In this document: in pieces, positions 15,601-26,497 of the stretch
How the letters are laid out: the number at the start of each line of letters is the position of its first letter
How positions within the stretch are numbered: position 1 is the stretch's first letter
Assembly: GCA_019914945.1 (NCBI GenBank)
Contig: CM034106.1
Span: 7,192,001 to 7,256,000 of the forward strand
Direction of reading: 5' to 3'
DNA: 64,000 bases
Source of the DNA: Typha latifolia
Lineage: Eukaryota; Streptophyta; Magnoliopsida; Poales; Typhaceae
Position numbers and translations under genes: made by a program
Notes under the pieces: model-generated
What the model saw: only the letters and a program-made list of their open reading frames with translations
Told to the model about the DNA's origin: nothing
Database searches by the model: none

Positions 15601-18600
15601 GGAGTTATTGATTTAGATTTTCAATATTCCTCTATGGCTACAAAAATGCAAGGACTAATTCATTATTATCACCATCTTTGGAGTAGCTCAAACGAAGATA
15701 CAACAGAATCACCATATTGGCAAAAATTCATGACCCTAAGTATTGTACAATACCGATACACATTGGTATCAGCCATTACCAATCCAAAACTGAGGGCAAA
15801 ACCAAGTTTCCCTTGGTTTCAGGCTTTCGGCCCAATGTCAACCATATTTGTTCAATATCGATTATACCACCCAACATTGGCTGCATCAGCTAATATGTAT
15901 GATGTATCGGTCATAAAAGCCATAAAAAAAATATTTCTCTTTTATGCAAACTAGATGTGGATTGCATAAGTTGGATCTGATATAAATTCACGGCATCAAC
16001 TATTGATGTCTTAATGTCTCATGCGCTATGCTTTATGTTTCCTTCCCTTTTCCTTTCTCTCACACTTTCCTTTTTGTTGCTAATTATTTTCTTTGTTTAT
16101 TTTACTCCGCTTTACCTTTTCTTTTTAACACTCCACTACACTCACCCCTGTTGCAAAGATGGTTATTTGCCTCATTGGCAGGGGGATTCTTGCCACCTCT
16201 ATTGTAGAGCTGAAGATGGTGATAAGCTATGTACTAAATCCATTCGGAATTCAATATTGTTTTTAGTATTTTCATTCTTTGTGTTATGTTGCTTTTATCT
16301 CAGTTAATTATATAAATCTTCGTATCTTTGTTATTTTCTTCTAGACTTTCAGGATTTTTCTACATTTTATATCATAATTTAGAATTTAAAATATTTTAAA
16401 AAAATAGTCAGAAATTGAACTAGCAAAGCCAATATGTATCATTTTTTTATGATTGATATCGATATCAATATTTAGAACATGGTTTGGAGGCCCAAGAAGG
16501 AACTGTAACAACTGAAAATAAAAAGTAAAGCCGAATCTCATTGGTTAAAGCTGAAACTATCAAGATTTCTTGTTTTGGCATTTATTTTGAAGCACAATAG
16601 ATTAAAATCATTCTATTTCGACTTAAAATATTCATTTTTGTTGGGGTTCAAAAACAAAAGTTCAAACCATGATTTCAAGCCTTGGGGAAATAATATGGAA
16701 ACAAGAATGATATTTATTGCTAAAGGGGCATGATATACATTGCAAATTTATTACCTAATAGTTTAATTTTTGAGTCAACTAGTTATCTAAGTTGGTATCT
16801 GAGCCTATTTTTCTAGAGGTCATGAATTCAAACATCGCCAACCCGCCTTTGTTCCCTATTTTCTTGTATTGCAGTGTGGTGCATTGCACGTCTTGTTATC
16901 TAATATCTATCCACATATAGTATAAAGCCGCATGTGAGAGGGCATATTAAAGGGTATGATATAGTGATACACATTATTGGCATGTTACCTAATGCCTTAA
17001 CCTTTTAAGTCAACTAACTGATTATTAAACTTTTACAAAATAAAAAGAAACTATTAACATGGCAACAACAATAGACAAATATATATTCCAAACATCTCCA
17101 ACTTTGAAAAATTGTTGTATAACAGCTAAAATGATTTTTTTTGTGTTTATGTAAATATCACAATCTATGTAAAGTATTCAAATTTTTTAAATAAATCTTA
17201 CGCAAGCGACAAGTTATTTAACTTTTTCTTTGTTTCTTTTTGAACCTAAAACAACTTACTTACACCATTTCACATAAAATTTATAATACCATATGCATTC
17301 ACAAAGCATATATAGATAAATAAATGCAATATAGCTCATCCCAAGAAGAATGCTATAGTTGTTCCATACTATCAATTCTTCCTAAACAATCAACTGAAAT
17401 TGGAAATGAACACTTTTCCCATGACAAATGAAAAAAATCATATATCACATGAAATCAAACTGTGGCATTGTAAAGCAGACAGCCGAGTAAGTTGCATGGA
17501 TTCAGGTCCATATATGGTTATCTAGTTGTCAGATCGTTTGTATCACTAGAAGTTTTCTACTAGAAACTCCATACCCAAGTATTACACCATAAAGTGTCAT
17601 ATCATGTTGTTATAGTTAATTTGGGGCAAACAAAAAGACACAGCAACATAGCTTTTAAAGGGATAATGCAGTAAATACTCATGTTGTTGTTGTGGTATTG
17701 ATGGATTTAAGGTCCAGCCTTTTGGAATAATTCAGAGAATATGACTCATCTAACAGTATATGGCTGGAAGGCTCTCCATACAATATCAATTATTGGAAAG
17801 CCAAGCATGAAGAGACTAGGCAACAAATACTTCACAGTTCACACCCGGACCTGGAGAGCAGTTTCTTTGGATTTTAGACTTTAAAAGGTGATTTTCTGTG
17901 ATAAGAAGCATGTCAGGGCTATATAGAAGTACTTTTCCAGAAATTGTTAGGTACCAAGGAACCAGTTGCATTTTTTTTTAGCAATTCAATATTGCCAACT
18001 TAGTAAGCATAATGATCAATAAACCTCTGAAAAGGGAGCCTAACATCTGCACTAAATGGGATAGTGTGAACAGTAAAAATTAAGACAATTAAATGGTGAT
18101 AACTAGGATCGTAATATCAATTTAAAAAAATAGGTTCAAACAAATAGCGATCTATCAAGTAAAGATGGCCATGCCGAGGCACATGCCGTGCCACCATCGG
18201 CACGGCACGCCCTCAACACGCCCTTGCGTGCTAGTGGAACACCCTATGCGTCACTGGCACGCCTTTAATATAGTTTTAAATAAAAATTTAAAATATTTAA
18301 AAATATTTTTGGGTCTTCGACACATCAATTTTTAGTTTTTCATTTCATTATATGTATTAAAATTTACATTACAGTCTTTTATCTTTAGATTACTTTTGTA
18401 AATAATCTATTTATCAAAGATATAGCAATAGTTAAATATAAATATTACTCAACACATAACATGCTTGAATATATTCATTAAAACTAATATTAATGACTGA
18501 ACACTTCATAATATGTAAATAAACACATGATAATATTCAACATAAAATATTAATTGATAATAGTTCATGATACGTATGTATATATCTGTGTAGACAGTAG

Positions 18601-21600
18601 ATAATTATAGTGCAGAAAGGTCTAATTGTATAAGAGAAAATCACTGTTTTAAAAAAATCATATTACAAAAAGGACTAAAAGTAAGTAAAAGGAAACCTGA
18701 TAATCATGGATGCCGCCTGACACAGAGACAACAACAACATGAGAGAGCTTAGGACTAGATCCAAGGTTTCCTGAATGTAAGGTCTGTGTCATGTAGCCCT
18801 TTCTCCATTCTCCATTCACCTGGGAATAAAAATGACCCAGTGATGGTTGCAACGCCACTGGAGGGGACCTAGATATGTCATCAAATATTATCAAGATAAG
18901 GCAAAAAAAAAAAGGGAAAGAATGTTGAAAGCAGAAAAGAACATACTGGTGTGGGCTTGAGAGTGTTAGTATAGTTTCAACAGCCGACTTCCGCAAGAGT
19001 GGATGGACAATAGCAGCTCTGGCCACAAATCCACCCATAGAATGGCCGACTAATATTACACTATTTGGCAAGTTTCCAGAGACTTCATCACCTTCCTTTA
19101 AGCGTACTTCACGTGATTCTCGATACTGATCCAAGATCTACAAAAACAACATACAAAAAACTATAAGTTTGGGGTTGGCAAATTCCAAGTATCCAAAATC
19201 AGTATTAGCACAAACAAATGAATTGACAAATACATTTAAGTAGAAGCACTGGATTGAAAACTTGCAACAAGTTCCAATAAATTTTCATTGGAATTATTGT
19301 TAGTTTAATACTTTGAATGGGGCTTCTAGCAGAGAGAAAATTCCTGACAAGGATAATAGATTTCTTTCAGGGCATGACCAATATGATTCCTAGAAAGAAA
19401 ATATCTTTGACTGCTTAAAGCCAAGTTGATCACCACTTAATGATCTCTTAATATTAAAGCAAAACGCACCACCAAGATTAAATTCCTAGATTTCCAAGAA
19501 AACTGGACAATTCAGAAAAATAAAAGTCATACCCTGTGAATTGCATATACAACATATTCACTATGCTCTTCAAGTATTCGACCATCCATTGCAGAATGTT
19601 CCCCTTCAAGATCCACAGCAAACCAATCCAACATTCGGCTATACTGAGTAGGAATCATGAAACTTTCCAATTCCTTCATCGACAAGCTACCTGGATTACC
19701 AGGCAGAATTGTTGTTTCATGATAAAATGTTGGCTCAAGTGGTCCACCTTGGTATGCCCGAAAAGATTCAGCAGCCAATGATCGAACCTAGATGAACAAA
19801 ATAGAAGGGAAATTAAGGAGATAGTGTACTCTTTTGTTAATATAAGCCATAAAGAGAATGCTGTAAGGTCCAGAATCTAGCAAGCACAGATAGGCATTCC
19901 AAAAAAGTGCAGTCAAGGCAAAGAACATTCACCAAAGACCTGAAGAAACACCATAGGAGTTAAAAGAAGATGCAGTTATAAGAATGTTAATTATTTCAAA
20001 AAGAATGAGGGGAATTATAAATAGTTCCATATAAAAGCTTCCTCATGAAAAAGGAGTTGCTTTCCTAGTACAACACTCCTGCACTACTAACCTAAAGGCA
20101 CTCAACTATGGAAAATATGACAGGTTAGTAGCACAGTGACCGTTTTTCTGGCAACAATTTAAAGTAAAAGATAAAGTGATTAACAGGCTTGGCATCAACA
20201 TCTATGAGACTCAATTTGATTAAATGAAAAATAAAGAATGTGCTCTAGCAAAAGCGTCAACAGAAGAGGTCCTAAGAGAGCCACCAAAATGGGCTCCTGA
20301 ACAACAAGAAGTGATGTTCTATGATTATCTTTTCAGGAACTTCTGTATTTCACCATGAATTGTTTTTTCATAGTTTTACTTGGAGGCTCCTTCTCAAGGA
20401 AGCGATGCAATTATAAAAGGGTTCAATTGCAGTTCTAAATTCCAGCAATCTTTTGGTGGATAGACTAGATTATACCCAACAGTTCTTCTTCCTCCCTTCT
20501 CTTTTTTCTTTCACATATTCAAGATAGGAGATCGCGGGAATTCCACAATTTGGTGGTGAACCCTACCTATATAAATCTAGCAAATCATCTCCTTCGGGGG
20601 CATTTGGATCTTCCTCTCTTTCTCTTCCTTCTTCCCCTTCTCTTTTCTCTTCTTCTCTCACCGAAGTAGCCATCATCGAAGTTGGGTCACTAGAACACTG
20701 TCTGAGCAAACCAACACCACCAAATGAATTGCCTGTGAGTCCTCTTTAACCTCCTTTATTTAAATTTCAGTTTAATTGGGTATTCTTTTGTATTGCCTCT
20801 CTTTTACACCTTCAACTTCGTCGACGAAATTCTGTCGTCTAGTGACTTCAAGTCACTGCCAGTAAAGCCTGAAGCTTCGCATGAGAGGCCTTGTGCCATA
20901 GATGCCCTTCATATGTTCTAAAGGTCCCAAGAGGAGGCTATACCATGTGGCCTCCTATCAAGTTTTTTCAATCACGATCGTGATTGCCGCAACAGCTTCT
21001 ACCGACATCCACTGTTGGACTCTTTACCCTTCATGAGAGGAAGGGAAAGGTGCCTTCCGATTGAACTTTCATGGTTCAGTTCAAGCTTTTGGACTTCACC
21101 ATGGCTATCAGCCATCAGGAGATGGTCTAATCCCCATCGCCCGCCTCAATCAGCCTCCTTCCACCTCATGTGAGTTGCTTTGTCCATGAGGAGTGTGTTG
21201 GTGTTGCAGGTTAGGAGCACCGATGCTCCTCTTCTTTGCTACCTTATGTTGAAGGAGAAGCGGTGGTGGTTGGGAGATTGGGACCTTTTGGTCCTATTCT
21301 AGTCGTGTAGTGTGTTTGGCCCTACCCAAACCCACTTGGGTTAGGTGAGCTTAGTGGTTGGGCTAAGGGAGGGCCCAACCTAAGATTGGGGGAGATTTGA
21401 GGCTAATAATCCAACCCAACTTGTTCGGCTTGGGCCTTGGCTCAGCTCTATCAGTTGAAGGGTTATAGGCCTTAGGATTGGAGTTTAGTCCAAAATTAAT
21501 TAGTTCTAACTTCTAAGTGTAAAAAATTTTATATTGTTAAATTGAAATATAAATTTATGAAAAAAGTTAAAAATTTGTCCTTGAATTATTTCTTTGAGTT

Positions 21601-24600
21601 ATTCCATTTGGATCTCAGGTGAGAAGATTCACTCAAATAGTCCCATATTTTCTCACGTATTTTATGTTAGTATGCCATTGTGTTATACTTCATGCCATAC
21701 ACTACTTCAAGCATATTAAAGTGTATGATATGTTATTCCTTATACATTCTCATTTTTTATACAAGTGGCAAAAATTTTGATGATGAGTAGCTAGCGGAAC
21801 ATTAATTATAAGTAGGTAGGACTTTGAGAATAGTCACAGACTAGATATTCTCCATGTGTCTTCCTATGGTAACTTAGGTCTACCTTATAGTCCAAAGAAC
21901 ATATCTATTCCTAATCAGTGGCTCTGACGGAGTTAAGGAACAGCCTCAAGTTAAATTAAAAATCTTCTCTTCCTAAAATGACCCTAATCTCTCTCTCAAG
22001 AGAGAATAGAAAAGAAAGGTGTGTTTGTTATATGTGACATCTGTTGATGACCCTAATCGAATTAGTTATGAAAAAAAGACTCGAGCGTCATCTCTGTGAC
22101 TTCTAATTGATTTGAATCTATGAAGCACAGATACTTTATTTAGGTCTCCATATTAGTATCAGATACATATATGCCCGATACGACCCCAATACATATCTGA
22201 TACGACTGAAAAAGTATCTAATTTAAAATAATTAATTTTAATTATCCGATACGATGGGGATAAAGTGGAGATATGGCAAGTTACGACGGGGATATGGCGG
22301 GATACTGCAGGGATAGGTTTTCGAATTATTTTAGTTAAACGGACAGGGTTTACAAATAAAACTCGTTGAAAACCCGTTTAACATACTAACCGACCCGTTA
22401 ACATTTAACTAATAACACCGAAACCTAACCCGTGTTCGTTGCATTCCCTATTGTTCCTCTCCCTCTTATGTCCTAGCCAACAACGAAAACATCGAAAAGC
22501 CTTCTCCCCCTCACGCGCCGGTGACGAAAAACCTTCCTGCCTCCCTCATGCGCCAGCGAAAAAGGCCTTCCTCCCTCCCTCACGCACCAACAATGAAATC
22601 CCCACCCCCCTCCCTCCCTTGTACACAATGATTTCCTCACTAGACGACAACTCCTTCATGCGACGGTGACTCCCGCGACAGCGACTCCCTCTCGTGATGG
22701 CATCTCCCTCCCTCATGCACCTTCCTCCCTCACACTCTCTGTCCATAATATTATCATTTGGGGTTTTTATCACAGTGAGTTGATCATAATTGTTGTTAAG
22801 TGCTAAATGACTAATTTGAGGGTTTCTCTATCTTTTAGAATTTTGGATTTTTCTCTCTTTTTGATATGAAAATTTGGGAGTTTTTTTATATTGTTCTGAA
22901 AGAATTTAGGATATCACTTTAGCTCCCTATGATCCTAATTGATGCTGAATGAACTAATTTAGAATGTTATTTGAGTATTTGTGTTCACTGCCTCACTACC
23001 TCACTACGCCTTACTGTCATGTTTCACAAATTACAAATATCTATTGTGCTAGTTAAATGTGGGACAAACTATATTGCCTCTTCTTTTGTTCATAAGTTCA
23101 TAAGTTCGCCACTTTTCAACTCTTGTTAGAAAGTTACATACAAAATATTCACAAGATAAGTTAGAACGATATGCATTAAACTATATGTTATATTGGTTTT
23201 CAATACATTAAAATATATTTTGTTATTTTTATTGTTGTATTCATGGCGTATCCATATCTTAGTTTTTAAAATTTATCGTATCCCCGTATCCATATCCCCA
23301 TATCCCATATCAGTATCCATGCTTCATAGGTGTAACTTATCATACTTGAAAATATTTATTGAGTAATTATATGATTAAAAAGTAGCATCCTTAGTTGATA
23401 GAATATTATGAAGATGATTCTTTGTATATTATTTTGCAACTTTTACCTATTTATTAGCTTATTATTTTAAAATATTAAAATAAGATACTTAAACTACATA
23501 CAAGTTATTTTTAATGTTTTTATTACTAGCCCACATATGTGCCCCCATATGCTCCCCGCATACTGCATAGGCACAATGCAGTCACATAACTGCCTACATA
23601 CCACGGATATTTTTCACAACATTAATCCATGTTTCCTAGCACACAAGCAGATTAGTTTTTTTTTTTTTTCTCGTTACTAGCTTGGTGGGCTCCTTTTATT
23701 CACATTATCTTTTCATGACATGTATGTTGTTATCACCATCCTAGGTCCAAACTCAAGTAGAGTCATGTTTTGATCTCAAAACTCAAAAGCTGATCTTAGA
23801 ATTCTCTATTCATTCAAAGAGAATTTGCTACTTAATATTAGATTGTAATAGTTAGCATTGTGAATAAAGAGAAGCATTTCTCTTTCCAAAAGTCCTTGAT
23901 GCCTTAGAAATGAAATTTTTCTTGTGTCATGCAAGAACCTAGAACTCTCTCAAAACCAACACAAGCTCTTTGCCTTCTTGTTCTTGTAGGAAGGATTCAA
24001 ATATAACTTAATTTAATAAAATCTGTCAAACCTCAATTTCTAGGTGGAAGTACTAAGTATTTGGATTATTTAGATCCTTCAAATTGGAAGTTTTTGAGCA
24101 ACCTTATAACTCTTAAATCTTATTCAGAGAAATTAAACTACACCTTGAAACCAATACAAGGATCTTTAATCCAGTAAAGAACAATGAAAGAGCAAGATAA
24201 GTTAAGAATTCTAAACAAGGCAGAAGATGAGGTACTCATTGACCTGATTCTAAGAAAGTTTTTTTTACTTTTTATTAAAATGAATAAAAGTTCTAAGAAT
24301 TAAAAATTGTCCAAAGGTAACTCCTTTATTACAAAAAAGTTCTATATATTCTGTTTGAAATTTTCTTGGATTCTCGCAACATCTTGATGAATTTTTAGTT
24401 TTAAAGATGTAGTATCCATGGAAATCTCAATTTATAACCTTCTAAATTGCTTCTGAGAGTCCACAGAGTAGCATCAGGAACCAAACGTATGCGAGTACAC
24501 CCTAACCATATAATAGAGAAGTAATTTAAACTGAGCTAGCAAACTTTTATATTACTTAGGAGTTAAGAGTTTAAAAAGATCAAGCTCAAGACTTCAAGGT

Positions 24601-25348
24601 GGGACTCTGGCCAGCCAGATAATATTGTAACCCATTTTACGATGTACAACCTTTTACAGAAAAGAAACAAGAGCATGGATGATTATGCTGACAAGTTTAT
24701 AGAGTTGAAATCATATTTGATATAGTATAGCCTACTGTATCCTTGTTATTATCATCGCAGATCCATTTTCGCTCTATGGTACCTCTATTACCACCTGTAT
24801 ATCACTAATGTTGCATCAGCTAGGTTAAGTGTCTGATTTAAGAATAACTAAATCCTCCTTCACTGGTGGAATAAGCATAAGCTTATTATAGTAACCAAAC
24901 AACAACTTATTTGTAAACTAGGGATTCTGCAAATTTCCATCAAATAAAGAAATATAAAATAAGCCAACATTATCATGAACTAGGGAAACTCCATCTGATC
25001 TACGGATTCTGCGAATTTTCTCTACATTAATATTCTCGAAGATCCAAAGACACTTGCCTGCTTATAGCTGCCGCCATTGCCAGGAATGAAGAGAACAGGA
25101 ACTCCTCTAAGCTTCTTGAGATGCTCTGCAAAGTCGATCTGCTTCCACCCTTCGTGGTACAAGAACAATCCATACTTCCCTGAAGACACATTCGCCGGCG
25201 CGGGGATCGGGATATAGGTCGGATACATGTACGTCATCACGCACCCATTCGGGACCGGCTTGAGTAACCCGTAGAGCGCCTCGAGCGCGATCCAAAGCGT
25301 AAGGAACACAACAGCTCCAATCCTACACTTCGATCTGAATCCCCCCAT
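686..25348 (-). CDS. PGAP1: PGAP1-type GPI inositol-deacylase, 14 exons, 3' end outside window
   Basis: This enzyme removes the inositol acyl chain of GPI anchors in the ER membrane. Coding exons, high to low: 25058-25348, 19533-19787, 18947-19137, 18697-18868, 15123-15260, 14840-15029, 12862-13007, 12423-12602, 12134-12244, 10821-10940, 10592-10739, 3968-4131, 3740-3826, 686-1014. They sum to 2,522 nt (840 codons plus 2 nt), all phases agree and there are no stops. Residues about 10-29 form an N-terminal membrane anchor. The lipase motif GHSMGG is in exon 3, with the nucleophile Ser near residue 215, inside the family-typical stretch VILVGHSMGGFVARAA. Other hallmarks are GVPVLFIPGNGGSYKQ, FAVDLEGEHSAMDGR and LCKLRCFPPVAFAWD. 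Exon 14 encodes several hydrophobic helices, as expected for the C-terminal multi-pass part. I chose the ATG at 25348; the codon before it is GTG. Further C-terminal exons must lie left of position 1. From memory the closest Arabidopsis gene is At3g27325. The gene looks functional despite the transposon load. Confidence 0.93.
2361..2965. mobile_element. MULE-type MITE with 9-bp target duplication
   Basis: Long terminal inverted repeats of about 40 bp start GGGAAAATTTTATTTCGC on the left and end GCGAAGTAAAATTTTCCC on the right. They are flanked by AATTTTATA (2352-2360) and AACTTTATA (2966-2974), a 9-bp duplication with one mismatch. Length, TIR size and duplication length fit a non-autonomous Mutator-like element. 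It lies in PGAP1 intron 13 (1015-3739); the rest of that intron shows nothing else. Confidence 0.75.
4451..5034. mobile_element. MITE with approximately 50-bp inverted arms
   Basis: The left arm TTTAGTGATTACACC..GTCTTTGCATTATTTC..TTTGTAATTTGACTC is matched in inverse by 4981-5034 (GGGTCAAATTACAAAC..CAAAGACGAGGTGTTAG..AATCACTAAAAT). A related arm appears at 63,670-63,800. It is non-coding. Confidence 0.5.
5150..6390. mobile_element. Decayed CCGACCCG-type (hAT-like) element
   Basis: The left part contains TACCCGACCC, CAAATACGGATAG and AACTCGACCCGTTAACC. The right part has partly complementary motifs (CCCATATCCATTTAC, ATATCTATATCTGAC). This resembles the elements at 26.5, 29.1 and 51.7 kb. The interior has a CT-rich block. 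The ends are approximate and no target duplication was found. Confidence 0.35.
7845..8262 (-). mobile_element. Truncated LTR, third copy of the 58/61-kb LTR family
   Basis: It begins TGATGCAAATCTAG and follows the solo LTR at 57770 closely through the landmarks ACTAGATGGAAG, AGACAGTAGCTTCC and GGGCACCCAAAGATTC. It then breaks near 8262 where the next LTR starts. About the distal half of the LTR is missing. Confidence 0.75.
8265..10524 (+). mobile_element. Solo or truncated gypsy-type LTR in PGAP1 intron 11
   Basis: It has the layout of a long Ty3/gypsy LTR: a CTATAAATT TATA-like box (8380), a CT-rich leader, a GC-rich segment (8.5-9.2 kb), then AT-rich DNA ending in GGGTCGTGACA at 10524. The left end is fused to another LTR fragment and has no clear TG start. 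Small ORFs in the GC-rich part are proline/arginine-rich noise. No gag or pol sequence is present. It ends 67 bp from the exon-11 donor. Confidence 0.6.
13008..14839. other. PGAP1 intron 6, no further feature recognised
   Basis: This is 1.8 kb of AT-rich intron. The stretch 13,740-14,130 looks like a retroelement remnant, but no LTR ends were found. Short ORFs inside it on either strand carry no family signal. Confidence 0.5.
15561..15632 (+). pseudogene. trnM: Plastid-type trnM(CAU) pseudogene (nuclear plastid DNA)
   Basis: The first 37 nt, from ACCTACTTAACTCAG through the anticodon loop CTTTCATA, match my recollection of the chloroplast elongator tRNA-Met gene. The 3' half has decayed: a deletion after the anticodon and substitutions in the T-arm and acceptor stem, so it cannot fold properly. 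It lies antisense in PGAP1 intron 4. It is either a direct plastid insertion or came through a mitochondrial copy. Confidence 0.65.
15729..16482. mobile_element. MITE-like TIR element in PGAP1 intron 4
   Basis: The left end CATGACCCTAAGTATTG is matched by an inverted CATGTTCTAAATATTG-like right end (16466-16482). Both sides carry subterminal ATACCGATA/GATATCGATA motifs. It has no credible ORF. The terminal repeats are imperfect and no target duplication was established. Confidence 0.45.
16720..17030 (+). mobile_element. TRIM retroelement (miniature LTR pair with PBS)
   Basis: Two related direct repeats of about 75-80 bp lie at about 16720-16791 and 16948-17028. Both read AAAGGG..ATGATATA and end with AGTCAACTA. 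The first is followed directly by TGGTATCTGAGCC at 16793, one change from the initiator-Met-tRNA primer binding site used by copia and TRIM elements. A purine-rich GTGAGAGGGCA run precedes the second repeat, like a polypurine tract. There is no coding capacity. Confidence 0.6.
18150..18270. repeat. GC-rich GGCACGGCACG patch in PGAP1 intron 4
   Basis: A short block with repeated GGCACG/CACGCC motifs stands out from an AT-rich intron. It resembles the subterminal region of a decayed DNA element, but its ends were not found. The rest of intron 4 (15261-18696) holds a TRIM, a TIR element and a trnM-like pseudogene, listed separately. Confidence 0.3.
20500..22118 (+). mobile_element. Decayed gypsy-type LTR fragment in PGAP1 intron 1
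   Basis: It has the same layout as the LTR at 8.27-10.52 kb: a TATAAAT-like box near 20570, a CT-rich leader, a GC-rich block, text rich in CAACCCAA/TTGGGC, a GGTGAGAAGATTCACTC segment near 21620, then GGAACAG and GACCCTAATCG motifs near 21,925-22,050. It probably resumes after the nested element at 23329. The ends are not resolved. It is inserted opposite to the transcription of PGAP1. Confidence 0.55.
22119..23328. mobile_element. TIR DNA element nested in the intron-1 LTR
   Basis: The left end TATGAAGCACAGATAC (22119-22134) is matched by the inverted right end at 23313-23328, with 14 of 16 positions identical. Both subterminal regions are packed with GATAC/GATACG or GTATCC repeats, as in elements whose transposase binds repeated subterminal motifs. 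The inside has a GC-richer CT/CC block (22440-22720) and AT-rich DNA but no transposase ORF. No target duplication is clear. It is likely a non-autonomous hAT- or MULE-like element. Confidence 0.55.
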
Positions 25349-25351
25349 CAC

Positions 25352-26380
25352 CCAGTTCCAAATCTGAGCTCAGATCGGAGAACGAACCGATCTGAGCGTG
25401 TTTCGGGGGCCAAATACCTCGATCGTGAGCTCGCTATGCTGCGAATTATGCCCTCTAATTGATAAAAGCAACCCTGGATGAAAGTAATAGAGGTGATTTC
25501 GAGTGGCAACGCCAGGAATTTCAGTAGGGAGACGATCCCTGTGTCGCCGATATGCAGCGAAGTGATCTAAGGGTTTTTTTTATAGTATCTCCAATGAAGG
25601 CCCTAATCTGCGAGTTTACCGGGAGTAGTCGGTGGCATTACTTTTAACATTCTTAGTTTAGTGAATCATAAAGCATGATCGGAGAGACTGTGATCTCCTA
25701 ACCGGCGACAGCCGGGAAGATAAAGTATTGGGACATATTATTTAAATACCTCACTGCGAGATCCGACCAGAAGAACGTTGTCACGTAGCGCTCGTTAGAC
25801 TTATCATGTTAATTAAACGAAAATTATAGAAAAACCCTTGCATGTGAGCATATTATCATTCACAACCCTTCCTTTGACCTTCAAAAGTCTGACCTTTGAC
25901 TTGTATTACTTAAAAGTTCCACTAAATTAAACTTGAGGAAATTACATTCTATCCCCCAACATTGTTTAGCTTAATTTTACAAATCCTTCCTATATTTTTA
26001 ACTCCGTACTTAAACTTTATATGTTCTTGACTATTGATAATTTAAAGATGTTCAATAAAAGACTTTTAACTCTACGTGGTCTTTGACTTGAATGCAACCA
26101 ATTCTTTTTTATTATATTTTTTATCATATTTGATTATATTAGGCGTAGAATTTAAAAATTCTTATTATAGATAAAAGTTACAAAGCTAACTCTATTTGGT
26201 ACTTGCTCCATTAATTTCCTTGACGATGAGCTGGGAGCCGCTGAAGGAAAGGACTTCTCCCACGTCAAACCAGCTTATAAAGTTTCCAAGAGTTGGATCA
26301 TGCAATCTAAGCGACTCTTAGTGGGGTTGGGATCTAAGCATTGAGGGTCACTTATAGAAAGTTGATAGTAAACAATATGG
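25352..26380. other. PGAP1 upstream region
   Basis: It contains the presumptive 5' UTR and promoter of PGAP1. The first about 250 bp are GC-richer than the rest. No convincing TATA box was identified, and beyond 25.75 kb it is AT-rich DNA with no gene. Confidence 0.4.
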
Positions 26381-26497
26381 GGGGCTAGGGGTGGTCTCAT
26401 GCCCAAATAGCCTGTATGGCTAGGACAACATCGGGGCTAGGGGTGGTCTCATGCCCAAATAGCCTGTATGGCTAGGACCGCATGGGGCTAGAGGTGT
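26381..26497. repeat. 52-bp tandem duplication, about 2.2 units
   Basis: Units starting at 26381 and 26433 share GGGGCTAGGGGTGG, CTCATGCCCAAATAGC and CTGTATGGCTAGGAC almost perfectly. A third, partial unit (GGGGCTAGAGGTG) from 26484 runs into the hAT-like element that follows. Confidence 0.85.

Larger units (their letters stand above)
19788..25057 (-). other. PGAP1 intron 1 (5.27 kb), GC-AG type
   Basis: Exon 1 ends AAGCAG and the intron starts GCAAGT, the consensus of the rare GC donor class. It ends in TAG before GTTCGATCA. No GT donor in the right frame is visible nearby. The intron holds a decayed LTR with a nested TIR element at 20.5-23.6 kb. The rest (19.8-20.5 and 23.6-25.0 kb) is AT-rich with nothing else recognised. 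Confidence 0.8.
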
